Source: BJGV01 sp964196335
Lineage (GTDB): Bacteria; Pseudomonadota; Gammaproteobacteria; Burkholderiales; Nitrosomonadaceae
Assembly: GCA_965238155.1 (NCBI GenBank)
Contig: OZ250175.1
Location: forward strand, 496,001-560,000
Length of the DNA stretch: 64,000 nucleotides
Direction of reading: 5' to 3'
Shown here: piece by piece, positions 1 through 9,736 of the stretch
How positions within the stretch are numbered: the first letter of the stretch is position 1
How the letters are laid out: each line of letters starts with the position of its first letter
The notes under the pieces: model-generated
Told to the model about the DNA's origin: nothing
The model's database searches: none
What the model saw: only the letters and a program-made list of their open reading frames with translations
Program-made: the position numbers and the translations under genes

Positions 1-1
1 C

Positions 2-229
2 ATGCCAGACTTGATTCTTATGGATGTTGTAATGCCGGGGCAGGATGGATTTAATGCAACCCGTACAATTTCCAGAGGTGCAGCTACTAAGCATATTCCG
101 ATCATTATATGCTCTACTAAAGGACAAGATACTGACAAAATCTGGGGGATGCGGCAAGGAGCTAAAGGCTATTTAGTTAAGCCAATTAAAGCCACCGAAT
201 TATTGCAAAAAATAACTGAATTAGGCTGA
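2..229 (+). CDS. pilH: PilH-like response regulator (5' truncated by window edge)
   Basis: C-terminal 75 residues of a single-domain CheY-like receiver; the frame is open to the window edge, so the visible ATG is probably internal. The LILMDVVMPG stretch carries the phospho-acceptor Asp at residue 8 of the visible part. The GxKGYLVKP segment near the end holds the conserved receiver Lys followed by Pro. The T-K-x-Q-D-T-D-K-x-W-G run is typical of PilH. In the Pil-Chp pathway PilH takes phosphate from the PilL/ChpA kinase and modulates type IV pilus retraction. The stop lies 4 bp before pilI, so the two are co-transcribed. PilG is the alternative, but position directly before pilI and the TKDQ-like motif favour PilH. 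Confidence 0.85.
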   Translation: MPDLILMDVVMPGQDGFNATRTISRGAATKHIPIIICSTKGQDTDKIWGMRQGAKGYLVKPIKATELLQKITELG

Positions 230-233
230 GCAG

Positions 234-746
234 ATGTCCAAGCGTATTAGTATAAAAGAATTCCAGGCGTCACTTTCTGAGAAATTAGAAAGTGCTGCTA
301 TGACTCAACCAGTGTCAACTGTGTTAGGAGTTTTAATTGGCAGAGATCGTTGGCTGGTACATATGACTGACGTGAGCGAGGTGTTACAGGTACCAAAAAT
401 TACGCAGGTTCCCTTAACTCACTCTTGGTTTTTAGGAATGGCTAATGTGCAAGGTAACCTGTACGGCATTGCTGATTTGGCAGCTTATTTTGGTGGGGCA
501 CATACTAAGGTTGAGCAAAAAACAAGGATTTTATTGGTGTCACCCCGATTTGAGGTGAACAGTGGTTTGTTGGTAAGCCGTACGCTTGGAATAAGAAATG
601 CGTCTGACTTTGAACGCATTGAAGACGGTAATTCTTCTCAGCTAGGTGTTTCGGGTATCTATAAGGATAATCAAGGGCAGCACTGGAACGAGCTGAGCCT
701 GCAAGATTTGGTTCGTGATGAGGAATTTTTACAGGTTGCTGCTTAG
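234..746 (+). CDS. pilI: PilI, CheW-like adaptor of the Pil-Chp system
   Basis: 170-residue protein that is almost entirely one CheW-like domain (about residues 30-165). It includes the GVLIGRDRWLVHMTDVSEV and F-L-G-M-A-N-V-Q-G-N-L-Y segments typical of PilI. CheW-type proteins couple the chemoreceptor (PilJ) to the histidine kinase (PilL/ChpA) at the cell pole. It begins 4 bp after pilH and is followed by a 120-bp gap before pilJ. Length and order (pilH-pilI-pilJ-pilL) match the Pil-Chp operon of betaproteobacteria. No unusual residues seen. Confidence 0.88.
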   Translation: MSKRISIKEFQASLSEKLESAAMTQPVSTVLGVLIGRDRWLVHMTDVSEVLQVPKITQVPLTHSWFLGMANVQGNLYGIADLAAYFGGAHTKVEQKTRILLVSPRFEVNSGLLVSRTLGIRNASDFERIEDGNSSQLGVSGIYKDNQGQHWNELSLQDLVRDEEFLQVAA

Positions 747-866
747 TTGTTGCATAAAGTAATCAGTCGTTCTAGTAAATTAATTGTAAAGTATACGGGT
801 TCAATAAAACAAATTTGAGTAACACTTTATTTTACTACTACGTAAACCAAGCTTTCTGGAAAGCTA

Positions 867-2979
867 ATGGAGACACAATTTAAAATGCCAGGCTTTTTAT
901 TGAAATTGCAACCTGTTTTCGGAGTAGTCAGCAAAGATGATATGGCCGGCAGTACGGTCCAGTCAGCACCGGCAGCCAGCTCTTTGTTTGTTGGTAAGCG
1001 CCTAAGAATTTTAGGTGGGTTATTCGCATTATTCCTTCTGATTGTTTTGGTTGTTACAGCTATAAGTATGCGGCAGGCAAGACATAACGCAGCATATTTA
1101 GAAATTGTTGGGCGTATGCAAATGCACAGTCAGCGCCTCGCTAAGGCATCCCAGCAGGCAGTGCTGGGCAACATATCATCATTTGTACAATTACAAGATA
1201 GCCGTGACCAGATTAAAAGCCACGTAAAAACTATGACACAAGGTGGAAAATACCGTGGTAATAATATTCCGCCAATAAGTGACGGGCCTAAAGTGACTCT
1301 TAAAGAATACGTTCAGAAGTGGCATATAGAGGAAAGAAATATAAGTCTGGTTTTAGATAATAAGTCTTCTCTTATTAGTTTGGGTAATTCGGTAGAAGTA
1401 ATTAACTCTGCCAATAAACAAATATTTAAATTAATTGAGCAGCTAATTGATAGACTTAATCAATTTGAGGGTTTATCAAATGAAACTGCAGCGACTGAGG
1501 CATTAAAAGTACTCACTCAAAGTTTTGTGAAAAATACTAATGCACTGTTGTTAAATGAGGATCTGATTCCTGATATTGTTACCGATTTAGAAAATGATCG
1601 GGAGGGGATCGGGACCATTATTACTGCCTTTACTCACGGTAATGTAGGATTAAAGATATCACCGCTTAAAGATAAAAATGCTAAAGAGATACTTGCACAG
1701 GCACAAATATTGTTCAATACAATTGACGGTCATGGCAGAGTTGTTCAAAAGCAGGCTTCAAATGCAGTCGACACAAAAGTTGTAATTCAAAAGATACTTC
1801 AAAACAATGAGGGAATGCTGGCTACTACTGAAAAACTTGATAGTTTACTTCAGGAGCAGAGCGGCTACGCTTTCTCCCCTCTTAATATCATTGCATATGT
1901 TACGGGTGTATTGGCCATTATTACTCTGTTTTTATTTGTTAAAGTGTATATTGATGATACACGTAGCCGGACGCTGGCAAGTGAAAAAGAGAATCGACGT
2001 AACCAGAAAGCAATTTTACGTTTGCTGGACGATATGGGTAGTTTTGCTGATGGCGATTTAACAGTTCGTGCATCGGTAACGGAGGATATTACCGGAGCAA
2101 TAGCTGATTCGATCAATTATACGATTGAAGAGTTGCACATCCTTGTGGAGGGAATCAATAAGGCAAGTACTCAGGTAGCTGAGGCCTCTGGTCAGACGCA
2201 GAATGTTTCTTCGGAGTTATTAGTTGCGGCACGAAAGCAGTCAGAAAATATTGAGGAAACTACAATTGCAGTACTGGGCATCGCTGAATCAATTGGTAAT
2301 GTATCCAAATCTGCCGCAGAGTCAGCTCAAGTGGCAAAGCGATCCCTGGCAGCTGCAGAGAAAGGTGCAGTTGCAGTACGTGATTCTAGTGTTGGCATGA
2401 ATGAAATCCGGACCCATATCCAAGAAACCGCAAAACGGATAAAGCGTTTAGGTGAAAATTCACAGGAAATAGGTGAGATAGTTGGTTTGATTTCTGATCT
2501 GACAGAAATGACTAATGTGCTTGCGTTAAATGCAGCAATTCAGGCAGCTTCTGCAGGTGATGCCGGGCGAGGCTTCACCGTAGTGGCTCAAGAGGTGCAG
2601 CGTTTGGCGGAGCGCTCTGCTGAAGCAACTAAGCAGATTAGCGCACTGGTAAAGACTGCTCAGAGTGACACACAAGAAGCAGTGGCGGCAATGGAGAAGA
2701 GCACCTTCGAGGTGGTTGAGGGGGGGTAAACTCTCTGACGCAACGGGTCAGGCATTAGAAGAGATTGAACAGGTAACGAATAATCTGGCGCAGCTTATTG
2801 CTAGTATTTCCGGTGCTACACATGCACAGGCTGCTGATCAAGTAGTAAGAAATATGGAAGAAATTCTCAAAATTACCCGCCAGACTACTAATGGTACTAC
2901 TCAAACTACTACTTCGGTTAAACAGATTTCCGGGTTTGTCGCTGAATTAAAAGCGTCAGTTTCAAATTTTAAAATTTAA
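867..2979 (+). pseudogene. pilJ: PilJ methyl-accepting chemotaxis protein, frameshifted in a G7 run
   Basis: Type IV pilus chemoreceptor: N-terminal membrane segment near residues 48-66, periplasmic sensor with a PilJ-type region containing RMQMHSQRLAKASQQ, second membrane segment near residues 340-360, HAMP-like linker, and a methyl-accepting signalling domain with the hairpin tip around E-M-T-N-V-L-A-L-N-A-A-I-Q-A. The first frame (867-2729) stops at TAA just after seven G (2720-2726). The rest, from GKLSDATGQALEEIEQ to the C-terminus, continues in the +1 frame to 2979. Removing one G restores a continuous protein of about 703 residues. As written the protein lacks the last ~85 residues of the signalling helix. 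It may be a sequencing error, a slippery tract or a real mutation. No pilK methyltransferase follows. Confidence 0.85.
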
Positions 2980-3013
2980 GTTTCTTATTGCTAATCGCCT
3001 AATAGTTTCCTAA

Positions 3014-6000
3014 ATGAACGACAAAACAGATCTCAATGTCGAGTCTATTGTCTGGGTCAAGAATGAGATTGACCAAGCATTGGAACTTGTACGACAGCAA
3101 CTAGAGAAATATCTTCGTAATCCGGACGATACTGCTCAGTTAAAATCTTGTCGCGAGCTAATACATCAGGTACAAGGTGTAATTGAGATGCTTGGCCTGA
3201 ATGGTGTTGCGGCTGTCAGCTGGCAGATGGAAAAGATCATCAGTACTCTTATTGACAGTGAGGGCAAATCTGATTTTGATCTGGATTCATTTAGTCGTAC
3301 AACTTTAGCTCTTTCTCACTATTTCGGCGAGATAATCGATGGGCTGGATAACAATCCACTTCGACTGTTTCCGGCTTATCAAGATTTAGTACAGGCACAT
3401 GGGATACATGATGTATCCGAGGACATCTTATTTTTTCCAGACCTGAGTGTACAGGTTCCGTCACAAAGTAAGCTTATGTCTCAAGATTCAGCCACCCCAA
3501 TCGAGGTGGTTGCAAAGAACGAACGATCCAAATTTCAAGTAAGTTTACTTAAATGGTTGCATGATACAACTGACAAAGAAAGTTTGCAGCAGATGTTTGA
3601 TGTAGTGAAGTCCTTAGGGAGCACTTCTTCTCCAATAGAGCAGAGAACTTTTTGGTGGGTATCTAAGGGTTTTATCGATAGTATTCTTAACGAAGGATTG
3701 GCTATTGATTTACCAGTGCGTAGATTGTGCGCCAGAGTAGAACAAGAGATCCGTCGTCTGGATAGCAATACCGTAGTTATCAATGAACAATTAATGAGGG
3801 AAGTATTATTTAAAATTTCACGTAGCAAAATAGTATCTGAACATATTCGTGAAATTTTTGATGCTTATGGTTGGCATGAACAAGCACCGGTTATCGGGAA
3901 GGTAGTTGAAAAAGAGAAATTAGAGGTAATTCTTGAGGAGATGCGTGTTGTCATAGCGGAAGCCAAGGATGCGTGGATTCAGTTCAATAGTGGAAAGAAG
4001 AATAATCTGTCTTTATTACTTGCCCGAATCAAAAAACTTAAAGAATTAGTAGTTCAGATCAAACATAAGGCTTTAGAAAAGCTGATTACTGTAATCGGAG
4101 GTATTTCTGCGCATTTAAAAGTTCAACCACAGGTCATGAATGAAACTTTAACTCTGGAATTTGCTATTTCATTATTGCTTGTTGAAAGTGCGCTTGATAA
4201 TTTTAGTAAGTTATCATCCGAATTTACTCGTCAGGTTGAAGTTGCTTCAATGCGGTTACGTTCTGCGGTTCAAGGCAAACAAATGTCAACACTTCTGTGG
4301 CTAGATGGAGCCAGCTCTAAAGTACAGGAGAGGGAGCTCATGGAGCAGATATCGCATGAGTGCAGCGCTGGTCTAAAACAGATAGAAGAAATTTTAGACA
4401 GCTTCTTTCGTGACTCTAATAAGAGCTATGAGTTGCCGATGTTGTTTCCTTTATTCAAGCAGATTTCTGGTGTTTTAGTGATGCTTGAGTTTGAACGTGC
4501 TAATGCGTTTTTAGTTGCTTGTCGTAACTTAATAGAAGAATTCTCACGTTCAGACTATGAATATAAGCACTCAGAGCATGTCCGATTAGCTGAGGGGCTA
4601 AGTAGTTTCGGATTTTTCATTGAGGGACTGAAATACGATCAGCAGGATAGAGCTAACATTATTGAAACGGCGATAAGTCAGTTTGGTAGTGATATTGTTG
4701 CGGCTGCTGTGCCGACTGTTTCCAATGAGTTGGCTGAATCGACTCCTCCTGTTTCATCTGATACGTCTTCTGATGAGTTTACTGAGTCAATCCCCCCTGC
4801 CCCGTCTGATGTTTCTACTGTACAGATAGAAGGAATCACTTCTAGAGAAGCTGATCAGGGAACGCAGGAATCCTTGCTGGAAGTCTTTTTAGAAGAATCT
4901 GAATCAGTACTATCTAATATAGCTGTTTGTGTTCAGGCTTGCCGCGATAACCCTGATGATAGAGATTCTTTGACGGCTATGCGTCGAGGTTTTCATACGC
5001 TAAAGAGTAGTGGGCGCACAGTAGGGTTACTTAAAATTTCTGAAGTAGCTTGGAACATGGAGCAAATTCTGAGTCGGTGGCTGAGTGAGGTTAAGCCTGT
5101 AAACGATGAATTAATTGATCTTATTGAAAAGGTGCACCAAGAATTTTGTGGATGGTGTACGAGTCTGAGAGAGACTGGCACAGCTCAGGTTAATAAAGAA
5201 AAATTAGTTGCAACTAAGAGAGATGAAAGTAGTCCAGAGTTAGAAACAGAAACAGAAACGGGAACGGAAAAAATTGATGCTATCCAAGATGCTCAGTCTG
5301 TAGCTACAACACATGTAACCGAAACCGAAACTGAATCAAAACTAAATATAGTGATTGGTGACGCTGTTATTTCTTCGGAATTGTTCGAGATATTTACTAC
5401 AGAGGTTAACCAGCATTTAGCTACTCTCGAGAACGAGTTAAATAACCTCATAGGAAGTCCAAACAAACCAGTAAGCCATGAATTTATGCTGGCTGCCCAT
5501 ACTCTGGCCGGTATCTCACGCAACTTGAAACTTGAATTTATAGCCGATATTAGGCATGTTTTAGAGCAATGGCTGACAATGTTGTCAGAAAAGTCTACCC
5601 AGCCAGACCAGGCTGGCTTACAGCTCATGAGAAATGTAATTGAGTTATTAAGTAGGATGCTCAGTGCAGTTTGTAGTCAACGTTTACCAGACCAGGTAGA
5701 TTTGCAAGCCGGGGTAACACTGTCGCATGAAATGGCATTAATGCCAGAGCGCACGAAACAGATAGCTGAAACTGAATACACAGATATACAGTGGGACAAA
5801 AAACCTGGCGAAGCGACTTCACCTCGTCAGGAATTAGTTTCACAAAAAGATCATGTTGATCTGGATTTACTGGAAACATTCATGGAAGAAACCCGGGAGC
5901 TGATGCCTGTTATCGGTAGTGAGTTGCGTTCTTGGCGCTCTGATCCAAAAGATGAAAATATTCGTAAGGCACTACTGCGTGGATTACATACGTTAAAAGG

Positions 6001-8119
6001 AAGTGCGCGTATAGCTGGTGCTATGAGTCTGGGTGAATTAGTTCATAACATGGAAAGTGGCGTAGAAGCTGCACCAAAAGAAAATGAATTATCAATGCCA
6101 TTTTTTGATTCTCTGGAGGTCGAACTGGACTTGATAAGCGAGAATATTGAGTCACTGCAGGGTCCTCATAAAGACGGGGAAAAAATTGTAGAAATAGAAG
6201 AGGCAGAAGAGTCCATTGCTCCATTGAGTTCTATACCCCCTGTTTCGCAGTCAGTTAAAACTGAAGAAACAGCACTGCCCGGACAATCTGAAGAAACAGG
6301 AGTTCCCCTACAAAAAACTCTGTTGAGGGTTAATGCAGATTTGATTGACCATTTAGTAAACGAATCAGGTGAAGTCAGTATTGCGCGGTCCAGAATTGAA
6401 ACTGAATTGCATAACTTCAAACAGTCACTACTTGATTTGACGGAAAGCACAGTTCGTTTACGTAACCAGTTGCGTGAAGTAGAAATTCAGGCTGAAACAC
6501 AAATGCAGTCACATTTGGCGCTGACAAAAGAGGATGACGAGTCATTTGATCCGTTGGAATTTGATCAGTTTACACGTTTTCAGGAACTTACACGGCTAAT
6601 GGCTGAAAGTGTGGATGATGTTTTCACTGTACAGCAGAGCATGCTGATTACTCATAATGCTGCGGAAGAAGCATTGAATCAACAAGCACGTATGAACCGG
6701 GATTTGCAGCAGGCATTGACTCATATTCGCACTGTACCATTTAGTAATTTTGCAGAGCATTTCTATCGTGTAGTTAGGCAAGCAGCGAGGGATATGCATA
6801 AGAAAGCGATACTGAGAATTCAAGGCGGCCATATTGAAATGGATCATAGTGTTTTGGAAAAAATTAACCCTCCACTTGAGCATCTGTTACGAAATTCTGT
6901 AGCACATGGAATTGAAGAGTCGACAAAGCGTCAGGAATTGGGAAAACCTGAAATTGGTCAGATTACGATTGCTTTACGTCAGGAGGGAAATGAAATTGTC
7001 ATGACTTTAAGCGATGACGGTGCCGGGTTAGATATTAGCCGTATTCGCGAGAAGGCTATGCAGCAAGGTCTGATGCAGGCTAATGAAAAAATAAGCGATA
7101 AACAAGTAATTGAGTTTATATTTGCTCATGGGCTTTCTACTATGCAAGAGTTATCTGAAGTTGCTGGGCGGGGCATAGGGCTAGATGTTGTAAAAAATGA
7201 AATTACTTCTCTTGGTGGGCGTGTGGAGATTGCCTCAGAAATTAATGCGGGAGCAACTTTTACTATTTACTTACCACTTACTTTAGCAGTGGCGCAGACC
7301 TTGATGGTGAAAGCAGGGGAGCATACTTATGCGATACCTGCGACATTAGTTGAGCATGTTTCGGAGCTTGGTACTGATGCACTTAACATGGCTTATCGTG
7401 ATCATAGGGTAGATTTCAGCGGAAATAGTTTCTTGTTTGCCTATTTGCCACGCTTGTTAGGCGATCAACAACCGGCACCTGAAATCAAGAAACATAATAG
7501 GGTGCTATTGTTACGTAGTGGTGCTTTGCGGCTTGCAGTACATGTTGATGAGTTGATCGGTAACAGGGAAGTGGTAGTTAAAAATATTGGCGCACAACTG
7601 GCACGGGTGCCGGGTGTCGAGGGTGCTGCAGTAATGGGAGACGGCCACATCATACTTATTATCAATCCTCTGAAACTGATGCATCGCGAAGAGGTCCAGG
7701 CAATATTTACTTCGGATATGTCAACACTGCCATCAGCACAGACGAAGCCAGACAAAGCTGCTACGGTAATGGTAGTAGATGATTCACTTACAGTTCGCAA
7801 AATAACTAGCCGTTTACTTGAAAGAGAAGGTTGCGAGGTATTGATTGCTAAAGATGGCGTAGTTGCAACTCAGCTTTTACAGGATATTATTCCCGATGTT
7901 ATGCTGGTTGACCTTGAAATGCCACGCATGGATGGTTTTGAATTAATCAGGAGTGTTCGCTCCAATCCTAGAACCAAGAATATACCAATTATCATTATTT
8001 CTTCACGTACAGCAGAAAAGCATCGTAACGTTGCAAAGAACTTAGGTGTAAATGTGTTCCTTGGGAAGCCTTATAAGGAAGATGAATTACTTAAAAATCT
8101 CACTAAATTCATTAAATAA
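3014..8119 (+). CDS. pilL: PilL/ChpA hybrid chemotaxis histidine kinase
   Basis: 1701-residue CheA-type hybrid kinase, the core of the Pil-Chp system controlling type IV pilus motility. An N-terminal degenerate Hpt-like region (around residues 40-70, IHQVQGVIEML) is followed by a long linker region. Three canonical Hpt domains follow, with His in FHTLKSSGR (~660), AHTLAG (~828) and LHTLKGSAR (~992). The CheA dimerisation/HATPase part shows the N-box HLLRNSVAHG (~1290) and G-box GRGIGLDVVKN (~1386), then a CheW-like domain (~1425-1560). A C-terminal receiver has its phospho-Asp in MLVDLEMPRMDG (~1633). Multiple Hpt domains plus a terminal receiver are diagnostic of ChpA/PilL. The gene is intact, unlike pilJ 34 bp upstream, with which it should be co-transcribed. 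Confidence 0.93.
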   Translation: MNDKTDLNVESIVWVKNEIDQALELVRQQLEKYLRNPDDTAQLKSCRELIHQVQGVIEMLGLNGVAAVSWQMEKIISTLIDSEGKSDFDLDSFSRTTLALSHYFGEIIDGLDNNPLRLFPAYQDLVQAHGIHDVSEDILFFPDLSVQVPSQSKLMSQDSATPIEVVAKNERSKFQVSLLKWLHDTTDKESLQQMFDVVKSLGSTSSPIEQRTFWWVSKGFIDSILNEGLAIDLPVRRLCARVEQEIRRLDSNTVVINEQLMREVLFKISRSKIVSEHIREIFDAYGWHEQAPVIGKVVEKEKLEVILEEMRVVIAEAKDAWIQFNSGKKNNLSLLLARIKKLKELVVQIKHKALEKLITVIGGISAHLKVQPQVMNETLTLEFAISLLLVESALDNFSKLSSEFTRQVEVASMRLRSAVQGKQMSTLLWLDGASSKVQERELMEQISHECSAGLKQIEEILDSFFRDSNKSYELPMLFPLFKQISGVLVMLEFERANAFLVACRNLIEEFSRSDYEYKHSEHVRLAEGLSSFGFFIEGLKYDQQDRANIIETAISQFGSDIVAAAVPTVSNELAESTPPVSSDTSSDEFTESIPPAPSDVSTVQIEGITSREADQGTQESLLEVFLEESESVLSNIAVCVQACRDNPDDRDSLTAMRRGFHTLKSSGRTVGLLKISEVAWNMEQILSRWLSEVKPVNDELIDLIEKVHQEFCGWCTSLRETGTAQVNKEKLVATKRDESSPELETETETGTEKIDAIQDAQSVATTHVTETETESKLNIVIGDAVISSELFEIFTTEVNQHLATLENELNNLIGSPNKPVSHEFMLAAHTLAGISRNLKLEFIADIRHVLEQWLTMLSEKSTQPDQAGLQLMRNVIELLSRMLSAVCSQRLPDQVDLQAGVTLSHEMALMPERTKQIAETEYTDIQWDKKPGEATSPRQELVSQKDHVDLDLLETFMEETRELMPVIGSELRSWRSDPKDENIRKALLRGLHTLKGSARIAGAMSLGELVHNMESGVEAAPKENELSMPFFDSLEVELDLISENIESLQGPHKDGEKIVEIEEAEESIAPLSSIPPVSQSVKTEETALPGQSEETGVPLQKTLLRVNADLIDHLVNESGEVSIARSRIETELHNFKQSLLDLTESTVRLRNQLREVEIQAETQMQSHLALTKEDDESFDPLEFDQFTRFQELTRLMAESVDDVFTVQQSMLITHNAAEEALNQQARMNRDLQQALTHIRTVPFSNFAEHFYRVVRQAARDMHKKAILRIQGGHIEMDHSVLEKINPPLEHLLRNSVAHGIEESTKRQELGKPEIGQITIALRQEGNEIVMTLSDDGAGLDISRIREKAMQQGLMQANEKISDKQVIEFIFAHGLSTMQELSEVAGRGIGLDVVKNEITSLGGRVEIASEINAGATFTIYLPLTLAVAQTLMVKAGEHTYAIPATLVEHVSELGTDALNMAYRDHRVDFSGNSFLFAYLPRLLGDQQPAPEIKKHNRVLLLRSGALRLAVHVDELIGNREVVVKNIGAQLARVPGVEGAAVMGDGHIILIINPLKLMHREEVQAIFTSDMSTLPSAQTKPDKAATVMVVDDSLTVRKITSRLLEREGCEVLIAKDGVVATQLLQDIIPDVMLVDLEMPRMDGFELIRSVRSNPRTKNIPIIIISSRTAEKHRNVAKNLGVNVFLGKPYKEDELLKNLTKFIK

Positions 8120-8225
8120 TAGTTCTGATCTCCTTTTTTTTCAGAAATGACTTATCTCGTAATAGGCGTCTTAATTTGTTTCAAATCAGCATGATTACTT
8201 GTTCTTTAATATTACGAGGATTGTA

Positions 8226-9104
8226 ATGGAAATAAGATCCAGAAAAGACAAATATAATACTAATAAACTTCATAAGCGATTAAGGCACCTTGTTGGTTCA
8301 GCCATCACAGATTTCAATATGGTTGAAGCAGGAGACAGGGTCATGGTATGTTTATCCGGCGGCAAGGACAGCTATGTGTTGCTAGACATACTACGTAGTC
8401 TTCAGTCACACGCACCATTACAGTTTGAACTAGTTGTCGTAAATCTGGATCAGAAGCAGCCCGGGTTTCCCGAACATGTATTGCCAGAGTATCTCACTAA
8501 AATTGGCGTTCCTTTTCGTATCATTGAACAAGACACTTATAGTGTAGTAAAAAGGATTATTTCTGAAGGTAAGACCACCTGCAGTCTATGTTCACGCCTA
8601 AGGCGAGGTGCATTATATCGTGTAGCCAGTGAGATAGGTGCAACTAAAATTGCATTGGGTCATCACCGAGACGATATTCTTGAAACTTTGTTCCTTAATC
8701 TTTTTTATGGCGGCAAGCTTAAGGCTATGTCACCTAAATTAATAAATGATAATGGTCAGCATATTGTGATTCGTCCACTTGCTTATTGTAAGGAAAAGGA
8801 CCTGGTAGCTTATGCAGCTGCTGAAAAATTTCCTATTATTCCTTGTAATTTATGCGGCTCACAGAAAAATTTACAGCGCCAGGTAATTAAAGATATGATG
8901 CAGGAATGGGACAAAAAATTTCCCGGAAGGTTAGAAACTATGTTTACTGCATTACGCAACGTGCAGCCCTCGCATTTGGTCGATAATGTACTTTATGACT
9001 TTCAGGGACTCCGGGTTGATAATAAGCATATGGTTGGTAGTGCTGCCGTAATTGATCAAGTGTCTTTTGATCTTAAGCATGAAGAAACAGAAGTAATTGA
9101 ATAA
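8226..9104 (+). CDS. ttcA: TtcA, tRNA 2-thiocytidine(32) synthetase
   Basis: ATP- and iron-sulfur-dependent enzyme that thiolates C32 of certain tRNAs. PP-loop motif SGGKDS near residue 40; two conserved Cys pairs, CSLC (with SRLRRGALY) and CNLC (with GSQKN), hold the cluster. GHHRDDILETLFLN is the family signature. I chose the ATG at 8226 because GAGG lies about 7 bp upstream and the protein then begins MEIRSRKDKYNTNK, the usual N-terminus; an in-frame TTG at 8199 would add nine unlikely residues. Length of 292 residues is normal. It stands alone between pilL and a convergent DUF2784 gene. Confidence 0.93.
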   Translation: MEIRSRKDKYNTNKLHKRLRHLVGSAITDFNMVEAGDRVMVCLSGGKDSYVLLDILRSLQSHAPLQFELVVVNLDQKQPGFPEHVLPEYLTKIGVPFRIIEQDTYSVVKRIISEGKTTCSLCSRLRRGALYRVASEIGATKIALGHHRDDILETLFLNLFYGGKLKAMSPKLINDNGQHIVIRPLAYCKEKDLVAYAAAEKFPIIPCNLCGSQKNLQRQVIKDMMQEWDKKFPGRLETMFTALRNVQPSHLVDNVLYDFQGLRVDNKHMVGSAAVIDQVSFDLKHEETEVIE

Positions 9105-9250
9105 TACATTAATCTGGACTCAAACTATTGATGAAGCCTCAGACCAGAATTTTCAATAGAATACTTTAAGCTTTATATGCGGCGGAAAAATATGGGATTA
9201 GCTGGTATGGCTTAGATTTATTATGTAACTATTATCAAAGAAATAAAGAA

Positions 9251-9628
9251 TCAGGTACGGGTATTTCGATGATGTGGCGGAATCAGTAAGAATGTAGCTA
9301 CAATCAAGATTGCAAATAGTAGATAAGCTGTTGTAAGCAGTCCCTCAGGAAGTTCATAAAATAGGATATGATGCAGCCATCGTTGGATAAAGCTGCTGTC
9401 AGATTCAAGTTGACGTAGATTATCTTCCCATATTGTGAGAGGACAGACTATACCGAAGAGAGATTCTCCAACGACGAAAAGAATAGCGGCGAGATGAATA
9501 ATTCGGAACCAGATATTTCGTACAAGATCTAGTTTTAGCCATGCTCCGATCCAGATTGCTGGCAGCCCTCCAACAACAAAAAGTACAAAGAGAAAATGAA
9601 AAAAAAGAATTGCGTCAGCAAGCAGCAT
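9251..9628 (-). CDS. DUF2784 family integral membrane protein
   Basis: 125-residue membrane protein with about four hydrophobic segments (residues 5-25, 40-62, 85-105 and 100-120). Sequence features such as the FxHFLFVLFVVGG start, the IHLAAI region, CPLTxWE (here CPLTIWEDNLR) and the W-L-H-H-I-L-F-Y segment match DUF2784, a family of unknown function. Conserved His, Trp and Glu residues in membrane segments hint at a bound cofactor, but that is speculation. Convergent with ttcA, with a 146-bp gap, and about 110 bp downstream of queG on the same strand. Confidence 0.8.
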   Translation of the reverse strand: MLLADAILFFHFLFVLFVVGGLPAIWIGAWLKLDLVRNIWFRIIHLAAILFVVGESLFGIVCPLTIWEDNLRQLESDSSFIQRWLHHILFYELPEGLLTTAYLLFAILIVATFLLIPPHHRNTRT

Positions 9629-9736
9629 ATTTTTCTAGTGACCCGTTACTTATAAAAGTTTTATATAAGCAGTTATTAAACCAATCCTGACACAAGGCAG
9701 ATTAAAACCACTTTTTATTTATAGCAGACAATCTTG

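Noticed and set aside
2720..2732. Programmed ribosomal frameshift in pilJ
   Set aside because: Possible at G7-TAA, but at least four similar single-base breaks in unrelated genes make error or mutation more likely; kept only as an alternative.
5293..7800. Several long antisense ORFs inside pilL
   Set aside because: They run opposite to a well-supported kinase frame and carry no recognisable domain; shadows of the real gene.
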